The notes under the pieces are model-generated. The model saw only the letters and a program-made list of their open reading frames with translations. It did no database searches and had not been told where the DNA came from. The position numbers and the translations under genes were made by a program. A DNA stretch of 64,000 nt from Paenibacillus tritici (GTDB lineage Bacteria > Bacillota > Bacilli > Paenibacillales > Paenibacillaceae). The stretch covers positions 1 through 64,000 of the forward strand of contig NZ_JABMKX010000006.1 in the NCBI RefSeq assembly GCF_013204885.1, in the 5' to 3' direction. Below, piece by piece: positions 14,997 to 24,583 of this stretch. The number at the start of each line of letters is the position of its first letter. The stretch's first letter is position 1.

Positions 14997-16355
14997 TTAA
15001 TTCTTGAAGCTGTGGATCGGTGCGGGAATCCGTCCGCCGCGGTTGACGAAGCCTGCACAATTGAACGGATTGACAGCCATGACCGGAGCGTATCCAAGCA
15101 AGCCGCCGAATTCGACCATTTCGCCCACCTCTTTGCCGATGACCGGGATGAGGCGGACAGCGGTGGTCTTGTTGTTGACCATGCCGATAGCCGCTTCATC
15201 AGCAATGATGCCGGAGAGGGTCTCCTTGCTGGTGCTGCCGGGGATGGCAATCATGTCGAGACCTACAGAGCATACGCAAGTCATGGCTTCCAGCTTCTCC
15301 AGGGTCAGCGCGCCGCGCTGGACGGCCTGAATCATACCGTGGTCCTCGCTGACCGGGATGAAGGCGCCGCTTAAGCCGCCGACATAGGAGGAGGCCATAA
15401 CTCCGCCTTTTTTGACATTGTCGTTCAGGATAGCGAGTGCAGCGGTGGTACCCGGGGCTCCTGCTTCTTCAAGGCCCATGACCTGGAAGATCTCAGCGAT
15501 GGAATCGCCGATCTCGGGAGTGGGGGCCAGCGACAGGTCAATGATGCCGAACGGCACATTCAGACGCTTCGAGGCTTCCTGGGCCACGAGCTGCCCGACA
15601 CGGGTGACCTTGAAGGCGGTACGTTTAATCGTCTCGCACAAGGTTTCGAAGTCCTGCCCCTTCACCTCTTCCAGCGCCCGCTTGATGACACCGGGACCGC
15701 TGACGCCGACGTTGATCACACACTCCCGCTCTCCTACCCCGTGGAAGGCTCCAGCCATGAACGGGTTGTCCTCCACCGCATTGCAGAAGACTACCAGCTT
15801 GGCGCAGCCGATAGAGTCGCGGTCTTTGGTGCGCTCAGCCGTCTGGAGAATGATATCGCCCATCAGCTTCACCGCATCCATGTTAATGCCGCTGCGCGAG
15901 GAGCCGACATTCACGGAGGAGCAGACTCTTTCGGTCACGGCCAGCGCTTCAGGGATACTGTCGATCAGAATCCGGTCGCCCTTGGTGCAGCCCTTCTGCA
16001 CGAGCGCCGAATAGCCGCCGATGAAGTTAACGCCGACCTCCTTGGCCGCCTTGTCCAGAATCCGGGCCACAGGCACATAGGTATCGGTATGTACGGCGCC
16101 GGCTGCAATCGAAATCGGGGTGACGGAAATCCGCTTGTTGACAATCGGCACACCGAATTGACGCTCCAGATCTTCGCCGGTCTTCACCAGCTTCTCGGCG
16201 GACCGGGTGATTTTGTCATACACCTTCTGGTTGAAAATCTTCATGTCCTCATGGGCACAGTCCATCAGGCTGATCCCCATCGTAATGGTGCGGACATCCA
16301 GGTTCATTTCCCGGATCATTTTGTTGGTCTCCTGAACTTCTACAATTGAGATCAC
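14997..16355 (-). CDS. PFL family protein (UPF0210/DUF711)
   Basis: The 452-residue cytoplasmic protein is of the UPF0210 family, distantly related in fold to pyruvate formate-lyase. Conserved stretches include [48 protein letters not shown] and the C-terminal [20 protein letters not shown]. Length matches the family norm. AGAGGAG precedes the GTG at 16355; a longer frame upstream lacks homologous sequence. It follows a small ACT-domain gene by 25 nt. This gene pair is widespread in Firmicutes but has no established biochemical role that I can name. Confidence 0.92.
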   Translation of the reverse strand: MISIVEVQETNKMIREMNLDVRTITMGISLMDCAHEDMKIFNQKVYDKITRSAEKLVKTGEDLERQFGVPIVNKRISVTPISIAAGAVHTDTYVPVARILDKAAKEVGVNFIGGYSALVQKGCTKGDRILIDSIPEALAVTERVCSSVNVGSSRSGINMDAVKLMGDIILQTAERTKDRDSIGCAKLVVFCNAVEDNPFMAGAFHGVGERECVINVGVSGPGVIKRALEEVKGQDFETLCETIKRTAFKVTRVGQLVAQEASKRLNVPFGIIDLSLAPTPEIGDSIAEIFQVMGLEEAGAPGTTAALAILNDNVKKGGVMASSYVGGLSGAFIPVSEDHGMIQAVQRGALTLEKLEAMTCVCSVGLDMIAIPGSTSKETLSGIIADEAAIGMVNNKTTAVRLIPVIGKEVGEMVEFGGLLGYAPVMAVNPFNCAGFVNRGGRIPAPIHSFKN

Positions 16356-16380
16356 TGGGGTTGCTCCTCTCTTAAGCTGG

Positions 16381-16650
16381 CTAAATCCGGTGCATAATAT
16401 TGAAGATATCTTCATGCTGGAGCTTGATTTCCACACCGATGTCTTCCCCTACACGCTGCAGCTCCTCCACAATCTCCTCAAAGGACTTGGTGGGCGCAGA
16501 GATGTCCACAATCATCATCATGTTGAAATAATCCTGCACAATCGTCTGGGAAATATCCAGAATGTTCAGATTGTGTTCTGCGAGGTATGTACATACTTTG
16601 GCAATGATCCCTACTTTGTCTTTTCCGAGTACTGTAATAATCCCCTTCAA
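16381..16650 (-). CDS. ACT-domain protein (UPF0237)
   Basis: The 89-residue protein consists almost wholly of one ACT domain, the small ligand-binding fold of amino-acid metabolism. It begins [21 protein letters not shown] with the conserved G-K-D-x-x-G-I, continues with [21 protein letters not shown], and ends with a helical tail. A TTG at 16650 lies 8 nt after GGGAGG and is the preferred start. It is the first gene of an operon with the PFL-family gene, and it may sense an amino acid for its partner. Confidence 0.92.
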   Translation of the reverse strand: MKGIITVLGKDKVGIIAKVCTYLAEHNLNILDISQTIVQDYFNMMMIVDISAPTKSFEEIVEELQRVGEDIGVEIKLQHEDIFNIMHRI

Positions 16651-16817
16651 TGGAAAGCCTCCCGTGTATAGATGGTCTATATTCTCCGCCCGTTGCCGCT
16701 TTAACGGAATGAACGATTTCAATTATTATGTCAAATGAAGGGAAGGTTATCAACCAAAGCTTTTTTGTAGGGCTGATCACAGATTTAAGCTTGCCTTTTA
16801 GCGCGGATGGAAGAGTG

Positions 16818-16846
16818 TTGACACTGAATGTTAATTATGTTTTATT
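16818..16846 (+). promoter_or_regulatory. Promoter for the phosphorelay operon
   Basis: TTGACA at 16818-16823, a 17-bp spacer and TTTATT at 16841-16846. The -35 element is perfect and the -10 element moderate. Confidence 0.5.
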
Positions 16847-16883
16847 GGAGTATTGAAGGATATTGTGGACTGAAGGAGCTATT

Positions 16884-18515
16884 ATGACAACGAGAAAATA
16901 CAAAGAGATGGTTGAAGCGCGAACCAGAGAAACGCTGCAGAAGTGGTCGGAACAGTCCGCAGTCGAGGAAAAGGATATCTACCGGTTCCTGCATAATCTA
17001 AAAGGCACCTCCGGTACCGTAGGTCTTGACGCAGTGGAGGCGTTCTCCGGCAACGCGCTGCTCTATTTCTCGGATGACAACCCTAGAGGCTGGACGGAAG
17101 CGGAGTGGGGGGATTATCTGTATCCGCTGCTGGAGCTGTTCGGGGAGCCGGAAATTACGGGTGCGGTGCCTCCGCAGATTCCGGGGATTGCATTGTCCCA
17201 CGGCAATATCCACCAACAATACGAGATTCTGATCATAGATGATGATGTGGAGCTGGTCGCTTTTTTGCGTGAATCGCTGGAGCGGAAGTCCTATTATGTG
17301 AGCATTGCCTTGTCGGCGGGGCGCGGACTGAAGCTTTTTTATGAGACGAAGCCGGATTTAATACTGCTCGATATTCTGCTGCCGGACCGCAGCGGGATTG
17401 ATGTGCTGAACCAGATTATCGGCAAAGCCAAAAAAGAGCGTATCCCGATCATCATCATCAGCGGCGAACATTCCAAGGACGTTCAGAAGTATGCCTATTC
17501 GCTCGGTGTCATGGATTATGTACAGAAGCCGGTGGACATTGATTTGTTCCTGGTGCTGATCAAGAACCGGTTTGAGCTCAAAAAAGAGTGGCAGGAGTCG
17601 ATTATCGTCGATGAGCTGACCGGCGCCTTTAACCGCAAGTACTTCAATCAGACGATGAAGCAGCTTCTCTCCGATTTCAGGCGGACAGGCCGGACGTTCT
17701 CCCTTGCCCTCCTGGATCTGGATCATTTCAAGCTGGTCAATGATACCTATGGCCATCTGGTGGGGGATGAGGTGCTGCAGACCTTTTCGGAGCTGGTGAA
17801 GCAGTCGATTCGCACAGAGGACACCTTTTGCCGCTATGGCGGTGAGGAATTTGCCTTGTTCATGCCTAATACTCCGGCGGAGCAGGCGCTGCTTGTCATG
17901 GAGCGGATTCAGCAGAGCTTCGCGGCCAATGCCTTCCAGGCCAAACGGGAGAGCTTCCAGGTCACCTTCTCCTGCGGAGTTACCGAGGTAACCGAAGTGG
18001 AGCAGAATGCCGATAGATTAGTAGAGGAAGCCGATCAGGCGCTCTATGCCAGCAAATATAACGGGAGAAATCAGACGAAGCTCTATAGCAAGGAGCTGAT
18101 GATCCAGAGAGAGACGCCTCTTAATGTGATTATCGTGGATGATGATCCGCTGATCCGCAGAATTGTGACGGGCAATTTCTCTTCATGGCAGCCGGGGAAT
18201 AACACCAGAATTAAGGTGGCCAGTTATGCGGATGGCGCGCTGTTCCTGGAATCGGACTGGTATGCTCCCGAGGAGAAGTATATTATCCTTCTGGACGGCG
18301 TGATGCCGGAGATCGACGGGCTGGAAGTGCTCGAGAAGATCCGCAGCAGCTACCCCGAGGTGAACATTCTCGTGATTATGCTGACCGGCCGCAATAATCA
18401 GCGTGATATTATCCATGCCCTGCAGATGGGTGCAGACGACTATGTCATTAAGCCCTTCCATCTGCCGGAGCTGCTGATCCGGATTGAGCGCCTGGCCCAC
18501 AGGTTCCTGTTCTAA
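16884..18515 (+). CDS. Hpt-REC-GGDEF-REC diguanylate cyclase
   Basis: The 543-residue soluble protein has four modules. A histidine phosphotransfer domain comes first, with His37 in RFLHNLKGTSGTVGL. Then come a receiver (about 113-230, phosphoacceptor Asp163), a GGDEF domain (about 240-405) and a second receiver (about 412-540, Asp471). The active site is GGEEF at 319-323, and an intact inhibitory-site RxxD (RTED, 310-313) lies five residues before it. The protein should therefore make c-di-GMP with product feedback. GAAGGAG precedes the ATG at 16884. It heads an operon with a CheY-like protein and a hybrid kinase, and phosphoryl groups could pass from kinase receiver through Hpt to the receivers. 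Confidence 0.93.
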   Translation: MTTRKYKEMVEARTRETLQKWSEQSAVEEKDIYRFLHNLKGTSGTVGLDAVEAFSGNALLYFSDDNPRGWTEAEWGDYLYPLLELFGEPEITGAVPPQIPGIALSHGNIHQQYEILIIDDDVELVAFLRESLERKSYYVSIALSAGRGLKLFYETKPDLILLDILLPDRSGIDVLNQIIGKAKKERIPIIIISGEHSKDVQKYAYSLGVMDYVQKPVDIDLFLVLIKNRFELKKEWQESIIVDELTGAFNRKYFNQTMKQLLSDFRRTGRTFSLALLDLDHFKLVNDTYGHLVGDEVLQTFSELVKQSIRTEDTFCRYGGEEFALFMPNTPAEQALLVMERIQQSFAANAFQAKRESFQVTFSCGVTEVTEVEQNADRLVEEADQALYASKYNGRNQTKLYSKELMIQRETPLNVIIVDDDPLIRRIVTGNFSSWQPGNNTRIKVASYADGALFLESDWYAPEEKYIILLDGVMPEIDGLEVLEKIRSSYPEVNILVIMLTGRNNQRDIIHALQMGADDYVIKPFHLPELLIRIERLAHRFLF

Positions 18516-18566
18516 GTGCAATAGACCCCGGTAGAGGGTTGATTGGAAAGGTGAGAGTGAGTATTC

Positions 18567-18938
18567 ATGCAAAAGGTACTGATTGTAGATGACGAAGAAG
18601 TTCTGCGGATGCTGATTGAGGATACGCTGGAGGACCTGGAGAATGTGGAGATTCATACGGCGGAGAATGGGGGCGAGGCACTCTTAAGACTGGCGGCGGA
18701 CCCGTATGATCTGGTAATTCTGGATTATATGATGCCGGTAATGACCGGAATTGAAGTGCTGAGCGAGCTGGATGGGGAACTCAAAAGCCGGACTCCCATT
18801 ATGATGCTGACCGCCAAAGCACAGGAAATGGACCGTAACCGGGCAAGGGAGGCGGGAGCAAGGTATTTCATGCCTAAGCCGTTCAGCCCGATGGAGCTGC
18901 TGCAGCTCGTGGAGGTCATTCTGAGTGAGAAACCATAA
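18567..18938 (+). CDS. Single-domain response regulator (CheY-like)
   Basis: This is a 123-residue receiver without an output domain. Asp8 and Asp9 form the acidic pocket, Asp53 in ILDYMMPVMTG is the phosphoacceptor, and the switch Thr (MLTAK) and Lys (PKPFSP) are present. Lying between a multi-domain diguanylate cyclase and a hybrid kinase whose start it overlaps by 14 nt, it is most likely a phosphate shuttle or sink in that relay. It is not obviously a flagellar CheY, since no motor or chemotaxis gene is adjacent. Confidence 0.93.
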   Translation: MQKVLIVDDEEVLRMLIEDTLEDLENVEIHTAENGGEALLRLAADPYDLVILDYMMPVMTGIEVLSELDGELKSRTPIMMLTAKAQEMDRNRAREAGARYFMPKPFSPMELLQLVEVILSEKP

Positions 18939-21900
18939 GCTTGCTGACCGGAGCATCAAAACGAAATATTACCGGATTCTTCTGATTTTGTTCATAGCCA
19001 TTATGGCAGGCGGAATTAGCCTGTTCTATTATATCAATGCCCAGCAGGAACAATTGGAGCAGGACCGTGAAGTGCTTCAGCATAAGACCGGGACGATCAA
19101 TGAACTGGCGGACACGCTGAAGGAGGTCTTTTTCCGGGCCAGAGGATATGTTGCCACCCAGAGCGGGAGTGAGCTTGCGCTTCTGAACACTGCAGTTAAG
19201 GAGCTTGACGGGATTCTGGAACAATATTCATCCCTGAAGCTGTCGGCTGAGGAAGCCCGGTACAGAGATGACTTGAAGCTGTTCTATGAGCAGTACAAAA
19301 GCGAGACGCTGCCCGAAGCCATTCGTCTGGTGGACAATAATGATTATGAAGGAATCCGTAACCTGTCCCAGAACGGCAGTACCCGGACGGTTAACGAGTA
19401 TCTGGGGTATACGAAGCAGTTCCAGGCACGCTCGGATGCCCTGCTGAACGATATGGCTTCCCGATCCATTAAGCAGGCGGATCTGTTCACCTTCATCGCC
19501 TTCGGGCTTAGTGCCCTGCTGCTGTTATTCCTCACTCTGCTGATCTGGCGGATGCTGAGAATTATCATTGATCCGATTGTGAAGCTGGAGGAAGCGACGA
19601 ATTCGCTGGCGGCCGGGGAGGCGGTTCTGCTCGGCAAGCTGCATAAGAAGGATGAGATCGGCCGGCTCTATGATGCCTTCCTGAACATGGCCCGCAGCAT
19701 CCAGGACAAAGAGGAAGAGCTGATGATGCAGAATGAAGAGCTGCATGCCCAGCAGGATGAGCTGCAGGATCAGCAGTTCAGGCTGGAGCGGTCGCTCAGC
19801 GAAATCGAAAGCATGATGAAGGCGCTGAATCAGACCTCTGCCGTAGGCATTTTATCGAATAAAGGCGTATTCACGTACGTCAATGATAACCTTAGCTACT
19901 ATACAGGCTACAAGAGCTCAGAGATTATCGGGTACACTTACCGGCTGTTTGAGCTGCGTAATCTCTCAGACTCCCAGATGGAGCAGATGCTCCGCAAGCT
20001 GTCGACCGGCGGAGTATGGAGCAGTGAGCTGGAGATGGAGGCCAAGAATGGATCGGCACTCTGGCTGCAGCTGACGATTATGCCCTACCTGAATGATGAA
20101 GGTCAGATCTACCAGTACATCCTGATCGCCAATAACATTACCTCCATGAAGAATGTGCAGCAGGAGCTGGCTGAGACGCTGAAGAGCACAGAGCAGACTA
20201 CCATTATGCTGGAGCTTAACAATCAGCTGAACCATGAAATCACCTACACGCTGGACAAGCAGGAATTCGCCGAGAAGTTCAATACGTTCATGAACCGGCT
20301 GTACTCGTTCGATTCCAGTCTTTTTCTGCTGGTCAAGGATAAGATTGCGGTTGTCAAAGGGATTCCGCCGGAGAATGTGGAGCGGTATGTTGATGAGAAC
20401 AGCCAGGAGATGCTGTACCGTCTCAGCCAGGAGAAATCCTATATTGTGAAACGTGCGGGCTTGCCCAGAGAGCAGGGGATTTCCGCCCGGGAAGTGTATT
20501 GCTATGATTTCTATACAACGGTTGTGAACGCTGAGGATGAGATTCTGGCGATCTTCTGCGGCACACGGATCGGACATTCCTTCACCGGGGAAGAGACCAG
20601 TGAAATTCAAGGGATGATGAACCGGGTGGCTCTCGCCATTGAACGCCTGTTCATGTATGAGGAGATGGAGAATGGCCGCGAGCTGAACCGGGATATTGTC
20701 AATAATGTCAATGAAGGCATCCAGTTCGTCAACACGGAAGGCGTCATTCAGCATATCAACAAGGCCCTCAGCCAGTTGTTCAGCTACGATGCCTGGGCTG
20801 AAGGCATGCTGATTCCTGAGGAGCTCTGGATGGAGCACTTCACCCGGAGGGTGAATGAATCGGAAGAGCTGAGGCAGTTCTACCTGAAGGCGATGTCTGA
20901 GCATTCCGTTGATTCCAGTGCGATGAAGTATTCCATCGGCAAGGAAGATATGAAGCATGTGGACGCCTATGCCATACCGGTCTTCCGCCGGGAGGTCCGG
21001 GTAGGGACGCTCTTCGTCCACCGTGACATTACCCGCGAGTATGAGCTGGATCTGATGAAGTCGGAGCTGGTCAGCACCGTCAGCCACGAGCTGCGGACCC
21101 CGCTGTCCAGCGTGCTGGGCTTCACCGAGCTGCTGCTGTCCAAAACCATGAAGCCGGAGAAGCAGCTGAAATATCTGGAGACCATTCATAAGGAAGCCAA
21201 GCGCCTGACGGAGCTGATCAATGACTTCCTGGATCTGCAGCGGATGGAATCCGGCACACAGCTCTACAATGTAGAGCAAATCAATCTCAGCGAGACCGTC
21301 CTTAGTGTCATTGACCAGTATAAGCTGAGCGGGACCCACCATATCCTGCTGGAAGATGAAGCGCTGAATGCCGAGGTTGAGGTGGACAAGGATAAGATTA
21401 TTCAGGTGCTCACGAACCTGCTGAGCAATGCCATCAAATTCTCACCGGGCTGTAACGAGATTAAGGTTATGCTGCATAATGAGCCGGGTTCAGTGATGGT
21501 GCGGATTCAGGACCACGGACTCGGGATTCCCAAGAATCAGATCGGGCAGCTGTTCCAGAAATTCCGCAGGGTGGATAACAGCGCCTCCAAGCGGATAGGC
21601 GGTACAGGGCTCGGGCTTGCGATCTGTAAGGAGATTATTGAGAAGCAGCAGGGGACGATCGGGATTGAATCGGTTGAAGGCGAAGGCTCGACGGTCTGGT
21701 TCAGTCTTCCGGTATTCCAGGCGAAGACCAGCCACCAGGAGGAGGAGTCTTCCCATAAATGGACTGCCGGCAAGGAGCATAAGCCGAATGTGATGATTGT
21801 CGAGGATGATTACAGCCTGTCGCTGCTGCTGTCGGAGGAGCTGAAAGGCAAAGGCTTCCGGGTCACCCACCATTATCATCCGCAAAAGGCTTTTGACCAG

Positions 21901-22191
21901 GCCGTGAAAACTCCCTTCGTAGCAATCGTCGTGGATCTGATGCTCGGGGACGAGCTTGACGGCTGGGATCTGATCCGCATGCTCAAGAACGATCCCCGGA
22001 CGGAGAATGTGCCGATTGTCATCTCCTCCGCACTGGATAAGGGAGATAAGAGCATGATGGACAATGTGCGGAAATATCTGACTAAGCCTTATCCGCCGGG
22101 CGAGCTGTCGGGTACTCTGCAGGAAATTGTGGATATTCAGCTTAAGACGGGAGAAGTTCTGTTCCCGGATAATGGTGAAGCCGGGCATTAA
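18925..22191 (+). CDS. Membrane hybrid histidine kinase with PAS domains
   Basis: The protein has 1088 residues. Order: membrane span near 16-38, extracytoplasmic helical sensor (about 40-183), span near 186-208, HAMP, coiled coil rich in Glu and Gln, PAS (about 300-410), GAF-like region (about 420-580) and a second PAS (about 590-700). The kinase core follows, with His721 in VSHELRTPLSS, then the ATPase (NLLSNAIKFSPG, DHGLGIP, GGTGLGLAICKEI) and a C-terminal receiver with Asp1004. The GTG at 18925 overlaps the preceding gene, so translation is coupled. It likely feeds the CheY-like protein and the Hpt-GGDEF protein of the same operon. The signal is unknown. Confidence 0.93.
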   Translation: MRNHKLADRSIKTKYYRILLILFIAIMAGGISLFYYINAQQEQLEQDREVLQHKTGTINELADTLKEVFFRARGYVATQSGSELALLNTAVKELDGILEQYSSLKLSAEEARYRDDLKLFYEQYKSETLPEAIRLVDNNDYEGIRNLSQNGSTRTVNEYLGYTKQFQARSDALLNDMASRSIKQADLFTFIAFGLSALLLLFLTLLIWRMLRIIIDPIVKLEEATNSLAAGEAVLLGKLHKKDEIGRLYDAFLNMARSIQDKEEELMMQNEELHAQQDELQDQQFRLERSLSEIESMMKALNQTSAVGILSNKGVFTYVNDNLSYYTGYKSSEIIGYTYRLFELRNLSDSQMEQMLRKLSTGGVWSSELEMEAKNGSALWLQLTIMPYLNDEGQIYQYILIANNITSMKNVQQELAETLKSTEQTTIMLELNNQLNHEITYTLDKQEFAEKFNTFMNRLYSFDSSLFLLVKDKIAVVKGIPPENVERYVDENSQEMLYRLSQEKSYIVKRAGLPREQGISAREVYCYDFYTTVVNAEDEILAIFCGTRIGHSFTGEETSEIQGMMNRVALAIERLFMYEEMENGRELNRDIVNNVNEGIQFVNTEGVIQHINKALSQLFSYDAWAEGMLIPEELWMEHFTRRVNESEELRQFYLKAMSEHSVDSSAMKYSIGKEDMKHVDAYAIPVFRREVRVGTLFVHRDITREYELDLMKSELVSTVSHELRTPLSSVLGFTELLLSKTMKPEKQLKYLETIHKEAKRLTELINDFLDLQRMESGTQLYNVEQINLSETVLSVIDQYKLSGTHHILLEDEALNAEVEVDKDKIIQVLTNLLSNAIKFSPGCNEIKVMLHNEPGSVMVRIQDHGLGIPKNQIGQLFQKFRRVDNSASKRIGGTGLGLAICKEIIEKQQGTIGIESVEGEGSTVWFSLPVFQAKTSHQEEESSHKWTAGKEHKPNVMIVEDDYSLSLLLSEELKGKGFRVTHHYHPQKAFDQAVKTPFVAIVVDLMLGDELDGWDLIRMLKNDPRTENVPIVISSALDKGDKSMMDNVRKYLTKPYPPGELSGTLQEIVDIQLKTGEVLFPDNGEAGH

Positions 22192-22242
22192 GTGAATGCC
22201 GGGACCCTGAATTTCGTTAGTGAAATTTGTCCGGCCAAAAAC

Positions 22243-22273
22243 TTGCCTTAGAGTAGGCTCTAAGGATTATAGT
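22243..22273 (+). promoter_or_regulatory. MerR-type promoter with perfect palindrome
   Basis: TTGCCT (22243-22248) and TATAGT (22268-22273) are 19 bp apart. The spacer contains CCTTAGAG-TAGG-CTCTAAGG (22246-22265), a perfect 8-bp inverted repeat. This geometry is diagnostic of activation by a MerR-family protein. The half-site resembles those of the thiol/aldehyde-responsive NmlR/AdhR subgroup. No merR-like gene is adjacent. Confidence 0.8.
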
Positions 22274-22319
22274 GAAGCTGATGCAGACAACCTAACAGAA
22301 ATGAAAGGGAGGAATTGCG

Positions 22320-23294
22320 ATGAAGTACAGTTATTTGGGTAAATCCGGGTTGAAGGTCAGCCAGCTCTGTCTGGGAACGATGAATTTCGGACCAGAAACG
22401 GAGGAGAAGGAAGCCTTCAGAATTATGGACGCCGCACTGGATGCGGGGATCAATTTCTTCGATACGGCGAATGTGTACGGCGGTCAGGACCGCCGCGGCT
22501 GGACGGAGGAGATTATCGGCCGCTGGTTTCAGCAGGGCGGCGGACGGCGCGAGAAGGTCGTGCTGGCCACCAAGGTGTACAACGACATGTTCGACGAGCA
22601 GGACGGTCCCAATTCAGGCTCCGGCTTGTCCGCCTACAAGATCAGACGTCATTTCGAAGGCTCGCTAAGACGGCTGCAGACCGATCATATCGAATTGTAT
22701 CAGATGCATCATATCGACCGGAACGTTTCGTGGGAAGAGCTGTGGGGTGCGTTTGAGATTCTGGTATCCCAGGGCAAAGCCGATTATATCGGCTCGAGTA
22801 ACTTTGCGGGCTGGCATATCGCGGCTGCACAGGCGAAGGCCAAGGAACGTCATTTCCTCGGCCTTGTCTCCGAGCAGCATCTGTACAACCTGCTGGAGCG
22901 GACCCCGGAGCTTGAAGTGCTGCCGGCTTCGAAGGAACTGGGTCTGGGTGTCATTCCATGGAGTCCGCTGGCCGGTGGCCTGCTAGGCCGCAATGCGCTC
23001 TCCAAGACCGGCGTGCGCAGCGCCCGTTCAGACAAGCTGGAGCAGCACCGCAGCCAGCTGGAGCGGTTCTCCGCGCTCTGCAAGGAGCTGGGCGAGCATG
23101 AGGATCAGGTCGCCTTGGCCTGGGTACTGGCGAATCCGGCAGTGACTGCGCCGATTATCGGACCGCGTACGATTGAGCAGTTCGAGGATTCGCTGCGGGT
23201 TACGGAGATCGTACTGGAAGAAGCTGTGCTGAAGAAGCTGGACGAGATTTTCCCTGGACCGGGCAAGCCGGCACCGGAAGCTTACGCCTGGTAA
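22320..23294 (+). CDS. Aldo/keto reductase
   Basis: The 324-residue NADPH-dependent (beta/alpha)8-barrel oxidoreductase shows the AKR tetrad: Asp and Tyr in FFDTANVYGG, Lys in LATKVY and His in YQMHHID. The cofactor-binding C-terminal segment is APIIGPRTIEQFEDSL. It reduces aldehydes or ketones to alcohols; the substrate is not determined. GGGAGGA precedes the ATG at 22320. The MerR-type promoter upstream suggests induction by reactive aldehydes, thiol stress or a similar electrophile. It is monocistronic, with a strong terminator after it. Confidence 0.94.
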   Translation: MKYSYLGKSGLKVSQLCLGTMNFGPETEEKEAFRIMDAALDAGINFFDTANVYGGQDRRGWTEEIIGRWFQQGGGRREKVVLATKVYNDMFDEQDGPNSGSGLSAYKIRRHFEGSLRRLQTDHIELYQMHHIDRNVSWEELWGAFEILVSQGKADYIGSSNFAGWHIAAAQAKAKERHFLGLVSEQHLYNLLERTPELEVLPASKELGLGVIPWSPLAGGLLGRNALSKTGVRSARSDKLEQHRSQLERFSALCKELGEHEDQVALAWVLANPAVTAPIIGPRTIEQFEDSLRVTEIVLEEAVLKKLDEIFPGPGKPAPEAYAW

Positions 23295-23322
23295 GCTAGT
23301 TTTTGCACCTATACATGAATAA

Positions 23323-23361
23323 TGGCCGGATGTTCCCTGCGGGGAGCATCTGGCCGTTTTG
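23323..23361 (+). terminator. Terminator after the aldo/keto reductase gene
   Basis: GGCCGGATG-TTCCC pairs with GGGGA-GCATCTGGCC, followed by GTTTTGTT. Confidence 0.75.
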
Positions 23362-23410
23362 TTATTTGGGAGAGGATGATAACTCTTTTATTGTGGATTA
23401 GGGTTAGGGC

Positions 23411-23665
23411 TAAATGAGCCAATAAAGAGCATTAGTGCACTTGAATTGAGCGGACGTTGGTTAAATGAGCCATTGAAGAGCATTAGTGCACTTGAATTGA
23501 GCGGACGGTGGTTAAATGAGCCGATGAAGAGCATTAGTGCACCTGAATTGAGCGGGCGGGGGCAAAATGAGCCAATGAAGAGCATTAGTGCACCTGAATT
23601 GAGCAGGCGGGGGCTAAATGAGCGGATGAAGAGCATTAGTGCACCTGAATTGAGCACCGCTCCTC
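23411..23665. repeat. 51-bp tandem repeat, five copies
   Basis: Units beginning TAAATGAGCC (or a variant) start at 23411, 23462, 23513, 23564 and 23615, exactly 51 bp apart. Each holds the core GAGCATTAGTGCACNTGAAT. Because 51 is divisible by three, open frames of 17-residue repeats exist on both strands; neither has a good ribosome binding site. The array ends a few bases before the stop codon of the convergent DUF421 gene. Confidence 0.9.
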
Positions 23666-23670
23666 TCAGC

Positions 23671-24375
23671 TCAGACCTCACCGGGCTTTGCCTGCTGCCG
23701 GACCGATTCAACCACACATAATTCGCCCTCCTCATTCAGCTCAGCATAAGCAACAGAGGCCGGATTAGGATAGCCGCTCTTCCGCAGCTCCTGCATCAGC
23801 CAGCTTTCATTTTTGCCCAGGCTCTCCAGGGCCGTATACCGGATTTCGCCCGATTCTATCAGGCTCTGCGGAAGCTGTACCTCCCGCGCGGGGATCTGAA
23901 GCTCCTCCCGGGTGGCCGGTTCATACGAAGGTTTCTTCAATAGGCTTAAGGAGCCGTTCGTTTCATAGATGGCATAGGCCACCTCGTTGATAGAAAAGGT
24001 ATCCTTGGCCCGCAGCATCATCCGCAGCTGCTCGAAATCCAGATTGTTGCGGCGCAGCTTCTCCAGATCGACTTTACCGTCCCGGATCAGAATCTCCGGC
24101 TCCCCTTCCAGCGGCTTGCGCAGCTTGCGGATATGCTGGGTAACCTTTTCAAAGAGGATAGAGAGTACCGTCCATACAGCCAGGGTGAACAACAGCATCA
24201 GGACAGAATGCTTCTCTTCATATATGGTTTCACCGACCAGGTCTCCCAGAATTACGGCAGAGATGAAGTCAAAGGGCGTAAGAGCAGAGATTTCTTTTTT
24301 GCCCAGCAGCCGGGTCATGACCCATAATCCGATGAAACCGGCGATTAACTTAATGAATATTGAACCGTACTCCAT
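23671..24375 (-). CDS. DUF421 / YetF-family membrane protein
   Basis: The 234-residue protein has three N-terminal membrane spans (about 5-23, 33-52 and 58-76). The family motif LGKKEISALTPFDFISAVILGD lies between the first two (quoted in parts: LGKKEIS, then TPFDF). Two soluble cytoplasmic YetF subdomains follow, with PEILIRDGKVD and LLKKP. Related proteins occur in several copies in spore-formers and some affect germination or stress resistance; no reaction is known. The gene is monocistronic, and its 3' end abuts the 51-bp tandem repeat. Confidence 0.92.
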   Translation of the reverse strand: MEYGSIFIKLIAGFIGLWVMTRLLGKKEISALTPFDFISAVILGDLVGETIYEEKHSVLMLLFTLAVWTVLSILFEKVTQHIRKLRKPLEGEPEILIRDGKVDLEKLRRNNLDFEQLRMMLRAKDTFSINEVAYAIYETNGSLSLLKKPSYEPATREELQIPAREVQLPQSLIESGEIRYTALESLGKNESWLMQELRKSGYPNPASVAYAELNEEGELCVVESVRQQAKPGEV

Positions 24376-24583
24376 GAGTAACCACCTTCCAAAATGTGAA
24401 TGGATTTAAGAGTGTTTAACCAGTGTTCCAAGCGGTGTAACATGCAAATTGACCCTGCGCTACAGCAGCTTGCCGGTTGCCGCCTAGGCACCGGGGTGAA
24501 TCAGGGCAATGACCTGTGGTAGACTGGATTCGGGGACAGGTAACGGGGCTGGGAACAACAAGAGAAGAAACGGGGGGCGTTAT

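Noticed and set aside
19966-21342. Long minus-strand open frame (458 codons)
   Set aside because: It lies wholly inside the hybrid histidine kinase, whose plus-strand domains are unmistakable; the antisense frame has no family motifs.
23411-23665. CRISPR-like appearance of the 51-bp array
   Set aside because: The units are head-to-tail without unique spacers, and no cas genes are present.
23388-23735. Frames encoding 17-residue repeats
   Set aside because: The 51-bp period keeps any frame open on either strand; starts lack ribosome binding sites, so coding is not supported.
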